From positions 61,435 to 125,434 of the forward strand of contig NZ_JVOJ01000045.1 in the NCBI RefSeq assembly GCF_001064145.1: DNA of 64,000 nt. Reading direction: 5' to 3'. This DNA comes from Sanguibacter keddieii. Lineage in GTDB: Bacteria > Actinomycetota > Actinomycetes > Actinomycetales > Actinomycetaceae. The notes under the pieces are model-generated. The model saw only the letters and a list, made by a program, of their open reading frames with translations. It searched no databases and was not told the DNA's origin. A program made the translations under genes and the position numbers. The number at the start of each line of letters is the position of its first letter. Position 1 is the stretch's first letter. This document shows, piece after piece, positions 1 through 8,692 of this stretch.

Positions 1-84
1 CGCCCACGGCAGGCATCTGCTGGGTGGGCTGCTGCCCGTAGTCGCCCACGGCAGGTATCTGCTGGGTAGGCTGCTGCCCAAAGT
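1..84. repeat. Two tandem copies of a 42-bp coding repeat
   Basis: Bases 1-42 and 43-84 are the same 42-bp unit with five differences. They encode the 14-residue Gln/Pro unit of the minus-strand protein. The array may continue to the left of the window. Confidence 0.85.
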
Positions 85-169
85 CACCTTGTGGGTACGA
101 GCCCTGTTGGTATCCACCCTGTTGAGGCTGGTAGGGCTGTTGATTTTCGGGAGAATAGGGCGTGCTCAT
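1..169 (-). CDS. Gln/Pro-rich protein, N-terminal fragment (runs off the window)
   Basis: Only the first 56 codons are inside the window. The ATG lies at 169-167 on the minus strand, preceded by GGAAG as a ribosome site. The peptide starts MSTPYSPENQQPYQPQQGG and is made almost only of Gln, Pro, Tyr and Gly. It then carries two near-identical 14-residue units (DFGQQPTQQIPAVG and DYGQQPTQQMPAVG). Such low-complexity cytoplasmic N-termini are common in front of actinobacterial membrane domains (RDD, DUF4190 or DUF4870 types), but that domain is outside the window, so no function can be given. It is divergent from the ATP-grasp gene. Confidence 0.75.
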   Translation of the reverse strand, partial: MSTPYSPENQQPYQPQQGGYQQGSYPQGDFGQQPTQQIPAVGDYGQQPTQQMPAVG

Positions 170-228
170 AATGTACTTCCGTGTTGGTGAGAGAGGTCTC
201 AGGGAACGTTCTGTATCCTACCAGGCGC

Positions 229-234
229 TAGGCT
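229..234 (+). promoter_or_regulatory. -10-like hexamer for a probably leaderless mRNA
   Basis: TAGGCT ends six bases before the ATG at 241, and there is no purine-rich ribosome site between them. A transcript initiated from this -10 would begin at or next to the start codon. No good -35 is visible. The same hexamer-to-ATG arrangement occurs at 14902. Confidence 0.45.
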
Positions 235-240
235 TGTGGC

Positions 241-1518
241 ATGACGATCGACTATCTGACTCAGACGCGACCGCTGATGCCCCGCGAAGACATCGTGCCC
301 GTCATTATCGGAGGAGACTTCGGAGTGTACGGAATTGGGCGTTGTTTCAACGAAGCTTTCGGTTGTCGGTGTATCTGTGTGGGATCGCAGCCGACGGAGT
401 CGATCACACGTTCTCACTTTTTTGATGTCCGCCACGTGAGCGCTCATGCGAGTGACGCGCAGCTCCTGGACACCCTCATGACGATCGCGGGCGAGCATTC
501 GGATAAGAAGCTCATCCTGATGGCCAACCACGACATCTTCTCGGCGTTCGTGGCACGGAATATGGAGACGCTCTCGCGTCACTACGCGCTGCCGTTCCCT
601 ACCGAGGAGGTCATGGATCGGCTGACCGATAAGGCCGAGTTCGCCCGCGCGTGCGAGCGTGCGGGGATCGCTACGCCGGGCACGGTCGAAGTAGACTTCT
701 CCGGCGTGGAGGACGAGGCCTGGGCCGCTCCTGAGATTCCCTTCAGTTTCCCGGTGGTTGCTAAGTCCGCGAAGGGCGAGCCTTACGATGTGCTCGAGTT
801 TGAGGGCAAGCGCAAGATCTGGTTCATCGACACGGCGGAGGAACTCACCCAGCTGTGGGGGACCCTGAAGGCTGCGGGCTTCCGCGATACCTTCCTGGTG
901 CAGGAGTTGATTCCCGGCGATAACACCGCCATGCGCTCGATCACCGCCTACGTGGATTCTCGCGGTGAAGTCACGCTGATCGGTTCGGCGCGTGTCCTCC
1001 TCGAAGACCACGCGCCCACGATGATCGGGAACCCCGTGGCCATGATTACCGAGGACTTCCCGAGGTTGTGGCGCGATGCCTGCGCCTTGCTGACCGAGAA
1101 CGGGTACCGCGGCTTCGCGAACTTCGACGTGAAGATCGATCCCAGGGACGGACGAGCGCTGTTCTTTGAGGTGAACCCGCGCATCGGCCGCAACAACTGG
1201 TACATGGCCGCCGCCGGCGCGAACCCGATGATCCCGATGGTTGAGGACCTTATCGACGGCAAGGCCTGCGAGCAGACTCAGGCGACTGACGAGATTCTCT
1301 ACACCCTCGTCCCGGACTCCCTGCTGCTGCACTACATCACCGATCAGGATCTGCGCGCGCGCGTCAAGCGCATCATCCGTGAGGGCCGGCGTTTTGATCT
1401 GCTCCTGAATCCGACGGAGAAAGACCTGCGCCGCAACCTCACCGTGTGGCTCCAGAAGCAGAACCACCGACGGAAGTTTGCGCGCTACTACCCGGAGCCC
1501 ACCGAGACGTCCTACTGA
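241..1518 (+). CDS. ATP-grasp carboxylate-amine ligase, probable D-aspartate (D-amino acid) ligase of peptidoglycan
   Basis: The protein has 425 residues. After a short head comes a pre-ATP-grasp segment (GGDFGVYGIGRCFNEAFG, residues ~24-41), then an ATP-grasp core that ends in the metal-binding stretch FEVNPRIGRNN near residue 308. The FNEA segment and the overall length resemble the enterococcal/lactococcal D-aspartate ligase (Asl family) as I remember it. That enzyme activates a D-amino acid beta-carboxyl and attaches it to the side-chain amine of residue 3 in the UDP-MurNAc-pentapeptide. The next gene encodes a FemAB transferase, and cell walls of this bacterial group carry bridges with D-Glu or D-Asp plus Lys or Orn. 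This context supports a cytoplasmic bridge-building role, but the actual substrate is inferred. Other ATP-grasp ligases remain possible. Confidence 0.7.
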   Translation: MTIDYLTQTRPLMPREDIVPVIIGGDFGVYGIGRCFNEAFGCRCICVGSQPTESITRSHFFDVRHVSAHASDAQLLDTLMTIAGEHSDKKLILMANHDIFSAFVARNMETLSRHYALPFPTEEVMDRLTDKAEFARACERAGIATPGTVEVDFSGVEDEAWAAPEIPFSFPVVAKSAKGEPYDVLEFEGKRKIWFIDTAEELTQLWGTLKAAGFRDTFLVQELIPGDNTAMRSITAYVDSRGEVTLIGSARVLLEDHAPTMIGNPVAMITEDFPRLWRDACALLTENGYRGFANFDVKIDPRDGRALFFEVNPRIGRNNWYMAAAGANPMIPMVEDLIDGKACEQTQATDEILYTLVPDSLLLHYITDQDLRARVKRIIREGRRFDLLLNPTEKDLRRNLTVWLQKQNHRRKFARYYPEPTETSY

Positions 1519-1622
1519 CGTCACGTCCCTTCCCCTGCCCGGCCCCGGCCTCGTCGGTGGGGGAGAAGCCCCTGATAGACTGACTTCCTACGCGACCGAT
1601 AATTCCGACCAACGAGGACACC

Positions 1623-2648
1623 ATGACGACAACCGCACTCGTGCCCATCTCGCAGGACGACAAGATCGCCGCTGTCTCTGGCTTCCAGGACCGCTCCCTA
1701 CCCATCGAACAGGCGTGCGTGTGGGAGGCGTTCGAGGAATCCCAGGGCCACGGAGTGTGGGGACGCTACGCCTGGTGCGAGGATGATGCCAAGATCGCGT
1801 TCATCACCCTGTACAAGTATTCGGTGCGTGGCGTCCACTACCTGTGGGCAAAGTGGGGACCCGCGTGGGTCAAGGAAGCGAGCCCGGAGCGCGAAGCTGC
1901 TCTGCGCGCGGACCTTGTGCGCGAGATTCAGGCAAAGGATAAGACCGTCGCATTCGTGCGCCTGCACGCCATCTATCAGCACCCTGACCTGTGCATGCCG
2001 CTGCAGACGATCTCCTACGACCGTACTGTCGTCATCGATACCTCCGGCAAGACCGAGGAAGCGATCCTCGCCGCTATGCCCAAGGCGGGTAAGCGCTCGA
2101 TCCGCTCCGGCCTCAAGAAGGGCAAGGCCGAGGGCGTGACGTTCCATGAGGACACCGCAAACGCGGCGCAGGTCATTGACGAGTACTACGCCGTCATGGA
2201 GGAGACCGCCAAGCGCGACGGCTTCCGTCCTCACCCCAAGGAGTACTACCTCAGCCTGCTTCAGACGCTGGGCCCGAAGCACGCGCGTATCTTCTCGATG
2301 CGTGACGCCGACGGAAACATCCTCTGCTGGGACTTCTGCCTCGTCGAGGGAATTCGCGCGCAGGCCGAGTACGGCGCTTCGACCGAGGCCGGCCGACGCC
2401 TGCGCCAGCCCCCGGTCCTGGACTTCCTGGCCGCCGAATTCCTTGCCCGTGACGGCGTGCGTGAATTCGACCTGATGGGTGCCCACTCGCCGCGCTGCCC
2501 CGACCTCTACAGTGTCGGAAAGTACAAGAGCGCCTTTGCCTTGCACTTCACAGACGTGCCCGGCGGCTGGGACATGCCCATCAAGAAGGCCACTTACCGT
2601 GCCCTCAGCGCCGCAAAGGCTCTGAAGGACTGGCGGGCCCGCTCCTGA
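1623..2648 (+). CDS. FemAB/FemX-type peptidoglycan bridge aminoacyltransferase
   Basis: The protein has 341 residues with the double GNAT-like layout of the FemABX family. Recognisable parts are the aromatic-rich N-terminal half (VRGVHYLWAKWGP), a Lys/Arg-rich central helix (KAGKRSIRSGLKKGK), and the C-terminal strand VGKYKSAF near residue 297, where the family has its conserved Tyr-Lys-Phe element. Family members transfer an amino acid from aminoacyl-tRNA to the stem-peptide side chain of lipid II or its precursor. There is no membrane segment, so it should act on the cytoplasmic side. ACGAGGACACC precedes the ATG. It lies 104 bases after the ATP-grasp ligase, and the two probably contribute to the same cross-bridge; which amino acid it adds cannot be read from sequence. 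Confidence 0.8.
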   Translation: MTTTALVPISQDDKIAAVSGFQDRSLPIEQACVWEAFEESQGHGVWGRYAWCEDDAKIAFITLYKYSVRGVHYLWAKWGPAWVKEASPEREAALRADLVREIQAKDKTVAFVRLHAIYQHPDLCMPLQTISYDRTVVIDTSGKTEEAILAAMPKAGKRSIRSGLKKGKAEGVTFHEDTANAAQVIDEYYAVMEETAKRDGFRPHPKEYYLSLLQTLGPKHARIFSMRDADGNILCWDFCLVEGIRAQAEYGASTEAGRRLRQPPVLDFLAAEFLARDGVREFDLMGAHSPRCPDLYSVGKYKSAFALHFTDVPGGWDMPIKKATYRALSAAKALKDWRARS

Positions 2649-2667
2649 AGCGGACCCGACACGGGGA

Positions 2668-2673
2668 TAGAAT
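2668..2673 (+). promoter_or_regulatory. Candidate -10 for the thrS-pgsA-pimA cluster
   Basis: TAGAAT lies 47 bases before the thrS start in the short gap after the FemAB gene. The best upstream -35 is only CTGAAG at 17-bp spacing, so this is a weak promoter call. No T-box-like structure is apparent in the 72-base gap. Confidence 0.35.
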
Positions 2674-2720
2674 TCTATTCGCAACACAATCTCGCGTATC
2701 TAACGAAACTAGGAGACACA

Positions 2721-4754
2721 GTGCCCGATATCTCGCTCGTCATTGACGGACACGAACAGACCGTACCGGCGGGGACCACGGGCACGACGTGGTTCGAGAA
2801 GTCGCGCGATGTCGTCGCCATCAAGGTCGACGGCACGCCGCGCGACCTCGAGACGCCTCTGGAAGCAGGAACGACCGTCGAGGCCATCACCCTGGCCAGC
2901 GAGGACGGCCTGAATATTCTGCGCCACAGCGCCACCCACGTGCTTGCACAGGCCGTGCAGGACGTGTTCCCCGACGTGAACCTGGGCATCGGCCCCTTCA
3001 TCACCGACGGCTTCTACTACGACTTCGGCAACATCGACGCGGTCACCCCCGAGCTGCTGCGCGACCTCGAGAAGCGCATGAAGCGCATCATCAAGGAAGG
3101 GCAGCGCTTCGTACGCCGCGAGATCTCCGAGGAGGAGGCCACCCGCGAGCTGGCCGCCCAGCCCTACAAGCTCGAGCTCGTCACCACGAAGGGGAAGGGC
3201 ACCGAGGGTGCATCCGTCGAGGTCGGCGGCACCACGCTCACCATGTATGACAACGTCCGACGCGACGGCTCCGTCGCATGGAAGGACCTGTGCCGCGGCC
3301 CCCACCTGCCCTCCACCAAGCTTATCGGCAACGGCTTCGCGTTGACGAAGGCCTCGGCCGCCTACTGGAAGGGCGACCAGTCGAACGATCAGCTCCAGCG
3401 CATCTACGGTACCGCCTGGGCCTCCAAGGAAGACCTCGTCGCGTACCAGGAGCGCATCAAGGAAGCCGAACGCCGCGACCATCGTCGCCTCGGCGCCGAG
3501 CTGGATCTTTACTCCTTCCCCGAGGAGATCGGCCCCGGCCTCGTCGTGTTCCACCCCAAGGGTGGCATCCTGCGCCACGAGATCGAGTCCTACGTAACCG
3601 ACCGACACAAGAAGGCCGGTTTCGACTTCGTGCACACCCCCGAAATCTCCAAGGGTGGGCTCTTTCACACGTCGGGTCACCTGCCCTACTACGCGGACAC
3701 GATGTTCCCGCCCATGCTCGTCGACGAAGAACGCGACGAGGAGGGCAACGTCACCAAAGCAGGCCAGGAGTACTACCTCAAGGCCATGAACTGCCCGATG
3801 CACAACCTGATCTTCCGCTCGCGGGGACGCTCTTACCGCGAGCTGCCCCTGCGCTTCTACGAGCTGGGCCACGACTACCGTTACGAGAAGAGCGGCGTCG
3901 TCCACGGCCTGACCCGCATGCGCGGCTTCACGCAGGACGACTCGCACACGTACTGCACCCCGGAGCAGGCCTCGGAGGAGATCCGCACGCAGATCGAGTT
4001 CTTCCTGTCGATCCTGTCGGCTTTCGGCCTCAAGGACTTCTATCTCGAGCTGTCCACGCGCGACGAGGACGGCAAGAAGAAGGACAAGTTCATCGGATCG
4101 GACGAGGACTGGGCGGCCGCCACCAAGGCCCTCGAAGACGCCTGCGCTGCGACCGGCCTTGACCTCGTTCCCGATCCGGGCGGTGCCGCCTTCTACGGCC
4201 CCAAGGTCTCCGTGCAGGTCAAGGACGCGATCGGTCGCACCTGGCAGATGTCGACGATTCAGTACGACTTCAACCAGCCCGAGCGCTTCGACCTGGAGTA
4301 CACGGCGGCCGACGGAACTCGTCAGCGCCCCGTCATGATCCACTCCGCGAAGCTCGGCTCCGTCGAACGTTTCATCGGCGTTCTCACCGAGCACTACGCG
4401 GGCGCTTTCCCGGCGTGGCTCTCGCCCGTCCAAGTCCGCCTCATCCCCGTTGCCGAGGCCTTCGATGGCTACGTCAAGGACGTCGCCGCGAAGCTGCGCG
4501 AGCACGGTGTGCGCGTCGAGACCGACCTGTCGGACGACCGCTTCGGCAAGAAGATTCGCAACGCTTCCAAGGACAAGATCCCCTTCACGCTCATCGCCGG
4601 TGGCGAGGACGTCGAGGCGGGCGCGGTCTCCTTCCGTCTGCGTGACGGCTCGCAGCACAACGGCGTCGCCGTTGATCGCGCGGTCGAGCTGATTGTGTCG
4701 CACATCGAGCAGCGCAACAACGCCGACCAGATCGACGGCCTCGACGAGGCGTGA
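2721..4754 (+). CDS. thrS: Threonine--tRNA ligase
   Basis: This 677-residue class II synthetase charges tRNA-Thr. It has an N-terminal TGS domain (residues 1-~60), the editing domain with HSATHVLAQ near residue 70, and a catalytic core with the zinc cysteine in KAMNCPMHN near 355, [10 protein letters not shown] near 403, and motif 3 with LGSVERFIG near 541. The C-terminal anticodon-binding domain spans roughly 565-677. The start is GTG, with AGGAG nine bases before it. The gene opens the actinobacterial thrS-HIT-pgsA-patA-pimA run and overlaps the next gene by four bases. Confidence 0.97.
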   Translation: MPDISLVIDGHEQTVPAGTTGTTWFEKSRDVVAIKVDGTPRDLETPLEAGTTVEAITLASEDGLNILRHSATHVLAQAVQDVFPDVNLGIGPFITDGFYYDFGNIDAVTPELLRDLEKRMKRIIKEGQRFVRREISEEEATRELAAQPYKLELVTTKGKGTEGASVEVGGTTLTMYDNVRRDGSVAWKDLCRGPHLPSTKLIGNGFALTKASAAYWKGDQSNDQLQRIYGTAWASKEDLVAYQERIKEAERRDHRRLGAELDLYSFPEEIGPGLVVFHPKGGILRHEIESYVTDRHKKAGFDFVHTPEISKGGLFHTSGHLPYYADTMFPPMLVDEERDEEGNVTKAGQEYYLKAMNCPMHNLIFRSRGRSYRELPLRFYELGHDYRYEKSGVVHGLTRMRGFTQDDSHTYCTPEQASEEIRTQIEFFLSILSAFGLKDFYLELSTRDEDGKKKDKFIGSDEDWAAATKALEDACAATGLDLVPDPGGAAFYGPKVSVQVKDAIGRTWQMSTIQYDFNQPERFDLEYTAADGTRQRPVMIHSAKLGSVERFIGVLTEHYAGAFPAWLSPVQVRLIPVAEAFDGYVKDVAAKLREHGVRVETDLSDDRFGKKIRNASKDKIPFTLIAGGEDVEAGAVSFRLRDGSQHNGVAVDRAVELIVSHIEQRNNADQIDGLDEA

Positions 4755-5353
4755 GAGACATGAGCCGCGACGCCGGTTCCGACTTGATCGGGACCCCGAA
4801 CGGCCCGTTGCCAACCGAGGACGCCCGCTCACTGGCCGGCGTCCCGGACGGCTTCGGTCGTTTTTGGACCCCCTACCGGATGGCCTACATCCGCGGTGAA
4901 GGCAAGCCCGCCGATTCCTCGGATGTCGGGTGCCCGTTCTGCACGGCACCCGGTAAGGACGACCAGACGGGACTGATCGTCTACCGCGGCGACACGTGCT
5001 TCGTGCTCATGAACCTGTTCCCCTACAATTCCGGGCACCTGCTCGTGTGCCCGTATCGTCATGTCTCCGACTACACGGAACTCACTGACGAGGAACGCGT
5101 GGAGCTGGGCAACCTGACTGCGATGGCCATGCGCGTCACCCGTGAGGTCGCGTCTCCGGCGGGTTTCAACCTGGGCATGAACCAAGGTGAGGTGGCCGGG
5201 GCCGGTATTGCCGCTCACCTGCACCAGCATGTCGTTCCGCGCTGGCTGGGGGATGCGAACTTCCTGCCGATTATCGCGCAGACGAAGGCCGTGCCTGAGC
5301 TCCTGGAGGACGCTCGCGCCCGGTTGGCCACCGCCTGGCCGAAGGAGGACTGA
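4751..5353 (+). CDS. HIT-family hydrolase/Ap4A phosphorylase-like protein
   Basis: The 200-residue histidine-triad protein carries the catalytic [10 protein letters not shown] at ~156-165 and a Cys pair CPFC at 61-64. It corresponds by position and motifs to the mycobacterial HIT protein next to thrS (Rv2613c), described as a diadenosine tetraphosphate phosphorylase. The GTG at 4751 overlaps the thrS stop (GTGA), and an in-frame ATG at 4760 is an equally possible start. The predicted role is cleavage of dinucleoside polyphosphates, by-products of aminoacyl-tRNA synthetases, which would fit a gene coupled to thrS. The exact substrate is unproven. Confidence 0.88.
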   Translation: MRDMSRDAGSDLIGTPNGPLPTEDARSLAGVPDGFGRFWTPYRMAYIRGEGKPADSSDVGCPFCTAPGKDDQTGLIVYRGDTCFVLMNLFPYNSGHLLVCPYRHVSDYTELTDEERVELGNLTAMAMRVTREVASPAGFNLGMNQGEVAGAGIAAHLHQHVVPRWLGDANFLPIIAQTKAVPELLEDARARLATAWPKED

Positions 5354-5979
5354 TGCTCGGAAACCACGGACGTTCCATTACGAAGGCAATCTTTACGCCT
5401 CTCGCTCGGGTTCTCGCACGAGCCGGCGTCACACCGAATATGGTGACGGTCGCGGGCACCGTTGCGACGGTCGCAATCGCGCTCATCTGCATCCCGCAGG
5501 GGTGGATCTGGCAGGGAGGTATCGCCCTGGCCATCGTCATGTTCGGCGATTCCGTCGATGGGACGCTTGCACGCATGACCACGGGTGGCACACGTTTTGG
5601 TGCTTTCCTCGATTCGACGCTCGACCGTCTGGGTGATGGCGCCGTGTTTGGCTCTCTGACTGCGTACGCGGTCTTCCAGATGGACAACTCGTTCGTGCGC
5701 ACGTGGGCGATCATCGCCGGCATCTGCTCAATTGTCGGTGCCGCCGCCGTTCCCTACGCGCGCGCCCGCGCGGAATCCGTTGGCGTCGTCGCCAAGCTGG
5801 GCATAGCCGAGCGCACGGACCGGCTCATCATTGGCATGGGAACGGCCATGCTCATGAGTTTCGGTCTGCCCGAGTGGGTGTTTGCGGCTGGCCTCACCTG
5901 GGTGGCGTTTGCATCCTTCGTGACCGTCTGCCAGCGCATCTGGTTCACTGCCCGTCACATCGACGAGGGAACGCCGTGA
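5353..5979 (+). CDS. pgsA: CDP-alcohol phosphotransferase, phosphatidylinositol phosphate synthase
   Basis: This 208-residue membrane enzyme carries the full CDP-alcohol phosphotransferase signature: D66, D69, G70, A73, R74, G83, D87 and D91 (DSVDGTLAR...GAFLDSTLD). The aspartates bind the metal ions. Hydrophobic helices flank the motif. In this cluster position the mycobacterial counterpart (PgsA1, Rv2612c) joins CDP-diacylglycerol and inositol-1-phosphate to phosphatidylinositol phosphate, the base of the PIM lipids. The ATG overlaps the HIT stop by one base and follows GAAGGAGG. The neighbouring patA and pimA strongly favour the inositol rather than the glycerol substrate. Confidence 0.9.
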   Translation: MLGNHGRSITKAIFTPLARVLARAGVTPNMVTVAGTVATVAIALICIPQGWIWQGGIALAIVMFGDSVDGTLARMTTGGTRFGAFLDSTLDRLGDGAVFGSLTAYAVFQMDNSFVRTWAIIAGICSIVGAAAVPYARARAESVGVVAKLGIAERTDRLIIGMGTAMLMSFGLPEWVFAAGLTWVAFASFVTVCQRIWFTARHIDEGTP

Positions 5980-6902
5980 GTTTTTCGCCCCTGTCGCTCG
6001 CTTTCGCCGTCGCTCCTCGCCTCCCGCTGCGTGTCGTCATGCGCATGGCGGACACTGGCGCATCGATTGCGGCCAGGCGCGGGGGCGCCATGATCGATAG
6101 ACTGCGCGTCAACATGGCGCGTTTGACTGGAACGGAGCCGTCGTCCGACGAGTTGCGCGCCGCAGTTCGCTCCCACATTCGCAACTACGCCGAACAGCTG
6201 ATGCTTGGCTCGCGTGGCGGCGCACCGTTGCTCGAGGGGGTCTCTTTCGAGGGATTCGAGGCCTTGGCTGCGGCCAGCGCAGATGGCCCGGTTGTGCTCG
6301 CTCTCGGACACTCCGGCAGCTGGGATCGCGCCGGCGCGTGGGTGTGCGCACACGGTCGTGGCATCGTGACTGTGGCCGAGAAAGTGGAGCCTCCCTCACT
6401 GTTTGAACGTTTTGTGGCGCTGCGCGAAGGCCTCGGCATGGAGATCATCGGCGTCGCAAAGGGTGAATCGGTCTTTTCCACCCTCGTTGAGCGCGTGCGC
6501 GGCCGTAGCGTCATCGTCCCGCTTCTTGCAGACCGGGATATTTCGGGTTCGGGCATCGAAGTCGACCTTGGTACGCGGCGGGCACTCGTCGCTGCGGGGC
6601 CCGCTGCGCTCGCGACCAAGCTGGAGCGTCCCCTCTTTGTCGCCTGTATCACGTACGAGAATGAGACGCCGACCGGGGCGGATGTGCGCGTGCGTTGTGT
6701 TGGACCGATTAGTGCCGCTGACCGGGAACGACCCGGCCTCAACCGCGTCGAGACCCTCACGCAGGCATGGGTAGACGAATTTGCCGCCATGATGGCGTTG
6801 AAGGCGCAGGACTGGCACATGATGCAGCGCGTGTATGTGGAGGATCTTGACCCCGAACGCTTGGCGCGCGCGAGGGCCGAGCACGAGAGGAAGAATCGAT
6901 GA
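5976..6902 (+). CDS. patA: Phosphatidylinositol mannoside acyltransferase (PatA/LpxL family)
   Basis: The 308-residue protein belongs to the LpxL/HtrB acyltransferase family, with the catalytic H112-x4-D117 in GHSGSWDRAG and the C-terminal DWHMMQ typical of PIM acyltransferases. It should transfer an acyl chain to the mannose of PIM at the cytoplasmic membrane face. The GTG at 5976 overlaps the pgsA stop (GTGA). A longer reading from 5703 would lie inside pgsA and is not needed. Its end overlaps the pimA start (ATGA), so the three PIM genes are translationally coupled. Confidence 0.88.
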   Translation: MSFSPLSLAFAVAPRLPLRVVMRMADTGASIAARRGGAMIDRLRVNMARLTGTEPSSDELRAAVRSHIRNYAEQLMLGSRGGAPLLEGVSFEGFEALAAASADGPVVLALGHSGSWDRAGAWVCAHGRGIVTVAEKVEPPSLFERFVALREGLGMEIIGVAKGESVFSTLVERVRGRSVIVPLLADRDISGSGIEVDLGTRRALVAAGPAALATKLERPLFVACITYENETPTGADVRVRCVGPISAADRERPGLNRVETLTQAWVDEFAAMMALKAQDWHMMQRVYVEDLDPERLARARAEHERKNR

Positions 6903-8080
6903 AGATTGGAATCGTGAACCCGTATTCCTGGGACGTGCCCGGGGGAGTGGGCTTCCACATTCGAGACCTCGCGTTGAAGCTGCGTTCGCGCGGACACGAC
7001 GTTCGGGTGCTGACGCCGTCGACCTCGGACGACCTGCCCGACTGGATCACGTCAGCCGGTTCGTCTGTGTCAATCCCGTTCAACGGATCGGTGGCCAATA
7101 TTTCGTTGAAACCGAAGGCGCTCGCGCGGACTCGCCGTTGGCTGGCAGACAACGATTTCGATGTCGTGCACGTCCATGAGCCTGTCGTTCCCTCGGTCTC
7201 TATGGCAGCCGCAATGCTGTCGACTGCTCCCCTCGTGGGAACATTCCACGCAGCCCTCGGACGGTCGGTTTCGCGCGCAATTGCTTCGGCCCCCATGCGC
7301 CTGTACATGGAACGCATCGGAGTGCGCATCGCCGTGTCCGAGGAGGCACGCCGAACGCTGATCGAGCACCACGGCGGCGATGCCATCATCATTCCGAATG
7401 GGGTCGAGACCGCTTCGTTCCGCAGCGCCCAGCCCCTTGACCAGTGGGTAGCAACGGATGAACGTCCGGTCATCGTGTTCCTCGGCCGCCTCGATGAGCC
7501 CCGCAAGGGCCTGAGCATTTTCGCCGGTGCCATCGCTGGTGTGCTCGAGCGTTTCCCGGGCGCTCGTTTCCTGATTGCCGGACGAGGAGACGCCCCGGAG
7601 ATCCGCCAGGTCGTCGAGCGTTTTGGTGATTCTGTATCCTTCCTGGGAGGAATCAGCGATGAGGAGAAGGAATCCTTGCTCGCGGGTGCCAGCATCTATG
7701 TCGCTCCGCAGACGGGCGGCGAGTCTTTCGGCATCGTCCTCGTCGAGGCGATGGCGGCCCATACGGCTGTCGTTGCCTCGGATATCCCCGCGTTCCGCGC
7801 GGTACTTGAGGACGGGCGAGCCGGCGCACTCTTCGAGACGGGTAATAGCGACTCGCTCACACGTACGCTCATCGACCTGCTCAGCGATCGTGAGCGCCTT
7901 GAGGAGCTGTCCGCTTCCGGAGCTCGCTCATCGGCGCAGTATGACTGGGAGGTTGTGGCGGATAAGGTCTTCGAGGTCTACAAGCTGGCGATCGCCATGG
8001 GAAGTCCCGCCGACTCGGGAACGCGCCGGGCACGTGACCTGATCCGAGGTCGCGGAGAAGAAGGGGAGGCACTCGTATGA
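6899..8080 (+). CDS. pimA: GT4 glycosyltransferase, phosphatidyl-myo-inositol mannosyltransferase
   Basis: The protein has 393 residues with the GT-B fold of family GT4. The N-terminal Gly-rich loop PGGVGFH (14-20) corresponds to the acceptor/nucleotide loop of PimA. VHVHEP follows near residue 87, and the C-terminal E-x7-E (ESFGIVLVE, ~278-286) contacts the GDP-mannose. The expected reaction is transfer of the first mannose from GDP-Man to phosphatidylinositol on the inner membrane face. It overlaps patA upstream and the next gene downstream by four bases each. Position and motifs together make PimA the most likely identity. Confidence 0.9.
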   Translation: MKIGIVNPYSWDVPGGVGFHIRDLALKLRSRGHDVRVLTPSTSDDLPDWITSAGSSVSIPFNGSVANISLKPKALARTRRWLADNDFDVVHVHEPVVPSVSMAAAMLSTAPLVGTFHAALGRSVSRAIASAPMRLYMERIGVRIAVSEEARRTLIEHHGGDAIIIPNGVETASFRSAQPLDQWVATDERPVIVFLGRLDEPRKGLSIFAGAIAGVLERFPGARFLIAGRGDAPEIRQVVERFGDSVSFLGGISDEEKESLLAGASIYVAPQTGGESFGIVLVEAMAAHTAVVASDIPAFRAVLEDGRAGALFETGNSDSLTRTLIDLLSDRERLEELSASGARSSAQYDWEVVADKVFEVYKLAIAMGSPADSGTRRARDLIRGRGEEGEALV

Positions 8081-8691
8081 TCTCGCTCTCCCCCTGGCTG
8101 CTCGTCGCTGTAGTATTCGCCGTCATCACGCTCGGCGTCGTCGCTGGATTCGCGATTACGCGTGCGCGCAGGTTGGACCGGCTCCATCAGCGCATCCTTG
8201 CTTCGCGCGACTCTCTCTCGCGGCTCCTGCTGCGCCGGGCCTCTGAGGCAGACCTGCTGAGCCGCAGCGCCGGGCTGGAAGGCTCTGGCCTCGCCGACGC
8301 CGCACGCGCCTACATTCAGGACGGGGGAGACCAGCTCACCACCGATGGCCTCGACCGCCGAACTGCGGCGCAACGCCAGGGCGATCGTGTCGACGTTGCG
8401 ACGCGTTTGGAGCGTGCATCCGCCCTGTCTCGAGCAATCCGTGAGACTCTCACTCTCGAAGATCGGGCACGGATTGCGTCGGATCCTGAGGCCGGTGCGC
8501 GCCTGGAAGCGTTGGATGCGACGTGCTATCGCATCGAGCTCACACGCAACGTGCATAACGTGGATGTCGCAGGAGTTCGCGCCCTGCGTTCTGCACGAAT
8601 GGTAAAATTACTGCGACTGGCCGGGCATGCTCCGATTCCCGAGCCCATTGACTTTGATGATGACACGCGAACTGGCGGACGAGGTTACTGA
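8077..8691 (+). CDS. Membrane-anchored conserved actinobacterial protein of the PIM locus
   Basis: The protein has 204 residues with one N-terminal membrane helix (~7-27) followed by a cytoplasmic, Arg/Leu-rich, mostly helical region (RRLDRLHQRILASRDSL...). The ATG overlaps the pimA stop. From memory, the N-terminal half of the Nudix-carrying mycobacterial protein after pimA (Rv2609c) has the same RLxRLHxR start. This gene may therefore be the free-standing equivalent of that half, with the Nudix domain encoded separately at 11024. The function is unknown. A loose likeness to LemA-type helical proteins is possible but not certain. Confidence 0.75.
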   Translation: MISLSPWLLVAVVFAVITLGVVAGFAITRARRLDRLHQRILASRDSLSRLLLRRASEADLLSRSAGLEGSGLADAARAYIQDGGDQLTTDGLDRRTAAQRQGDRVDVATRLERASALSRAIRETLTLEDRARIASDPEAGARLEALDATCYRIELTRNVHNVDVAGVRALRSARMVKLLRLAGHAPIPEPIDFDDDTRTGGRGY

Positions 8692-8692
8692 C

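Noticed and set aside
1-84. CRISPR-like repeats
   Set aside because: The two 42-bp units are adjacent without spacers and are in-frame coding sequence. The same applies to the repeats at 28747 and 54841.
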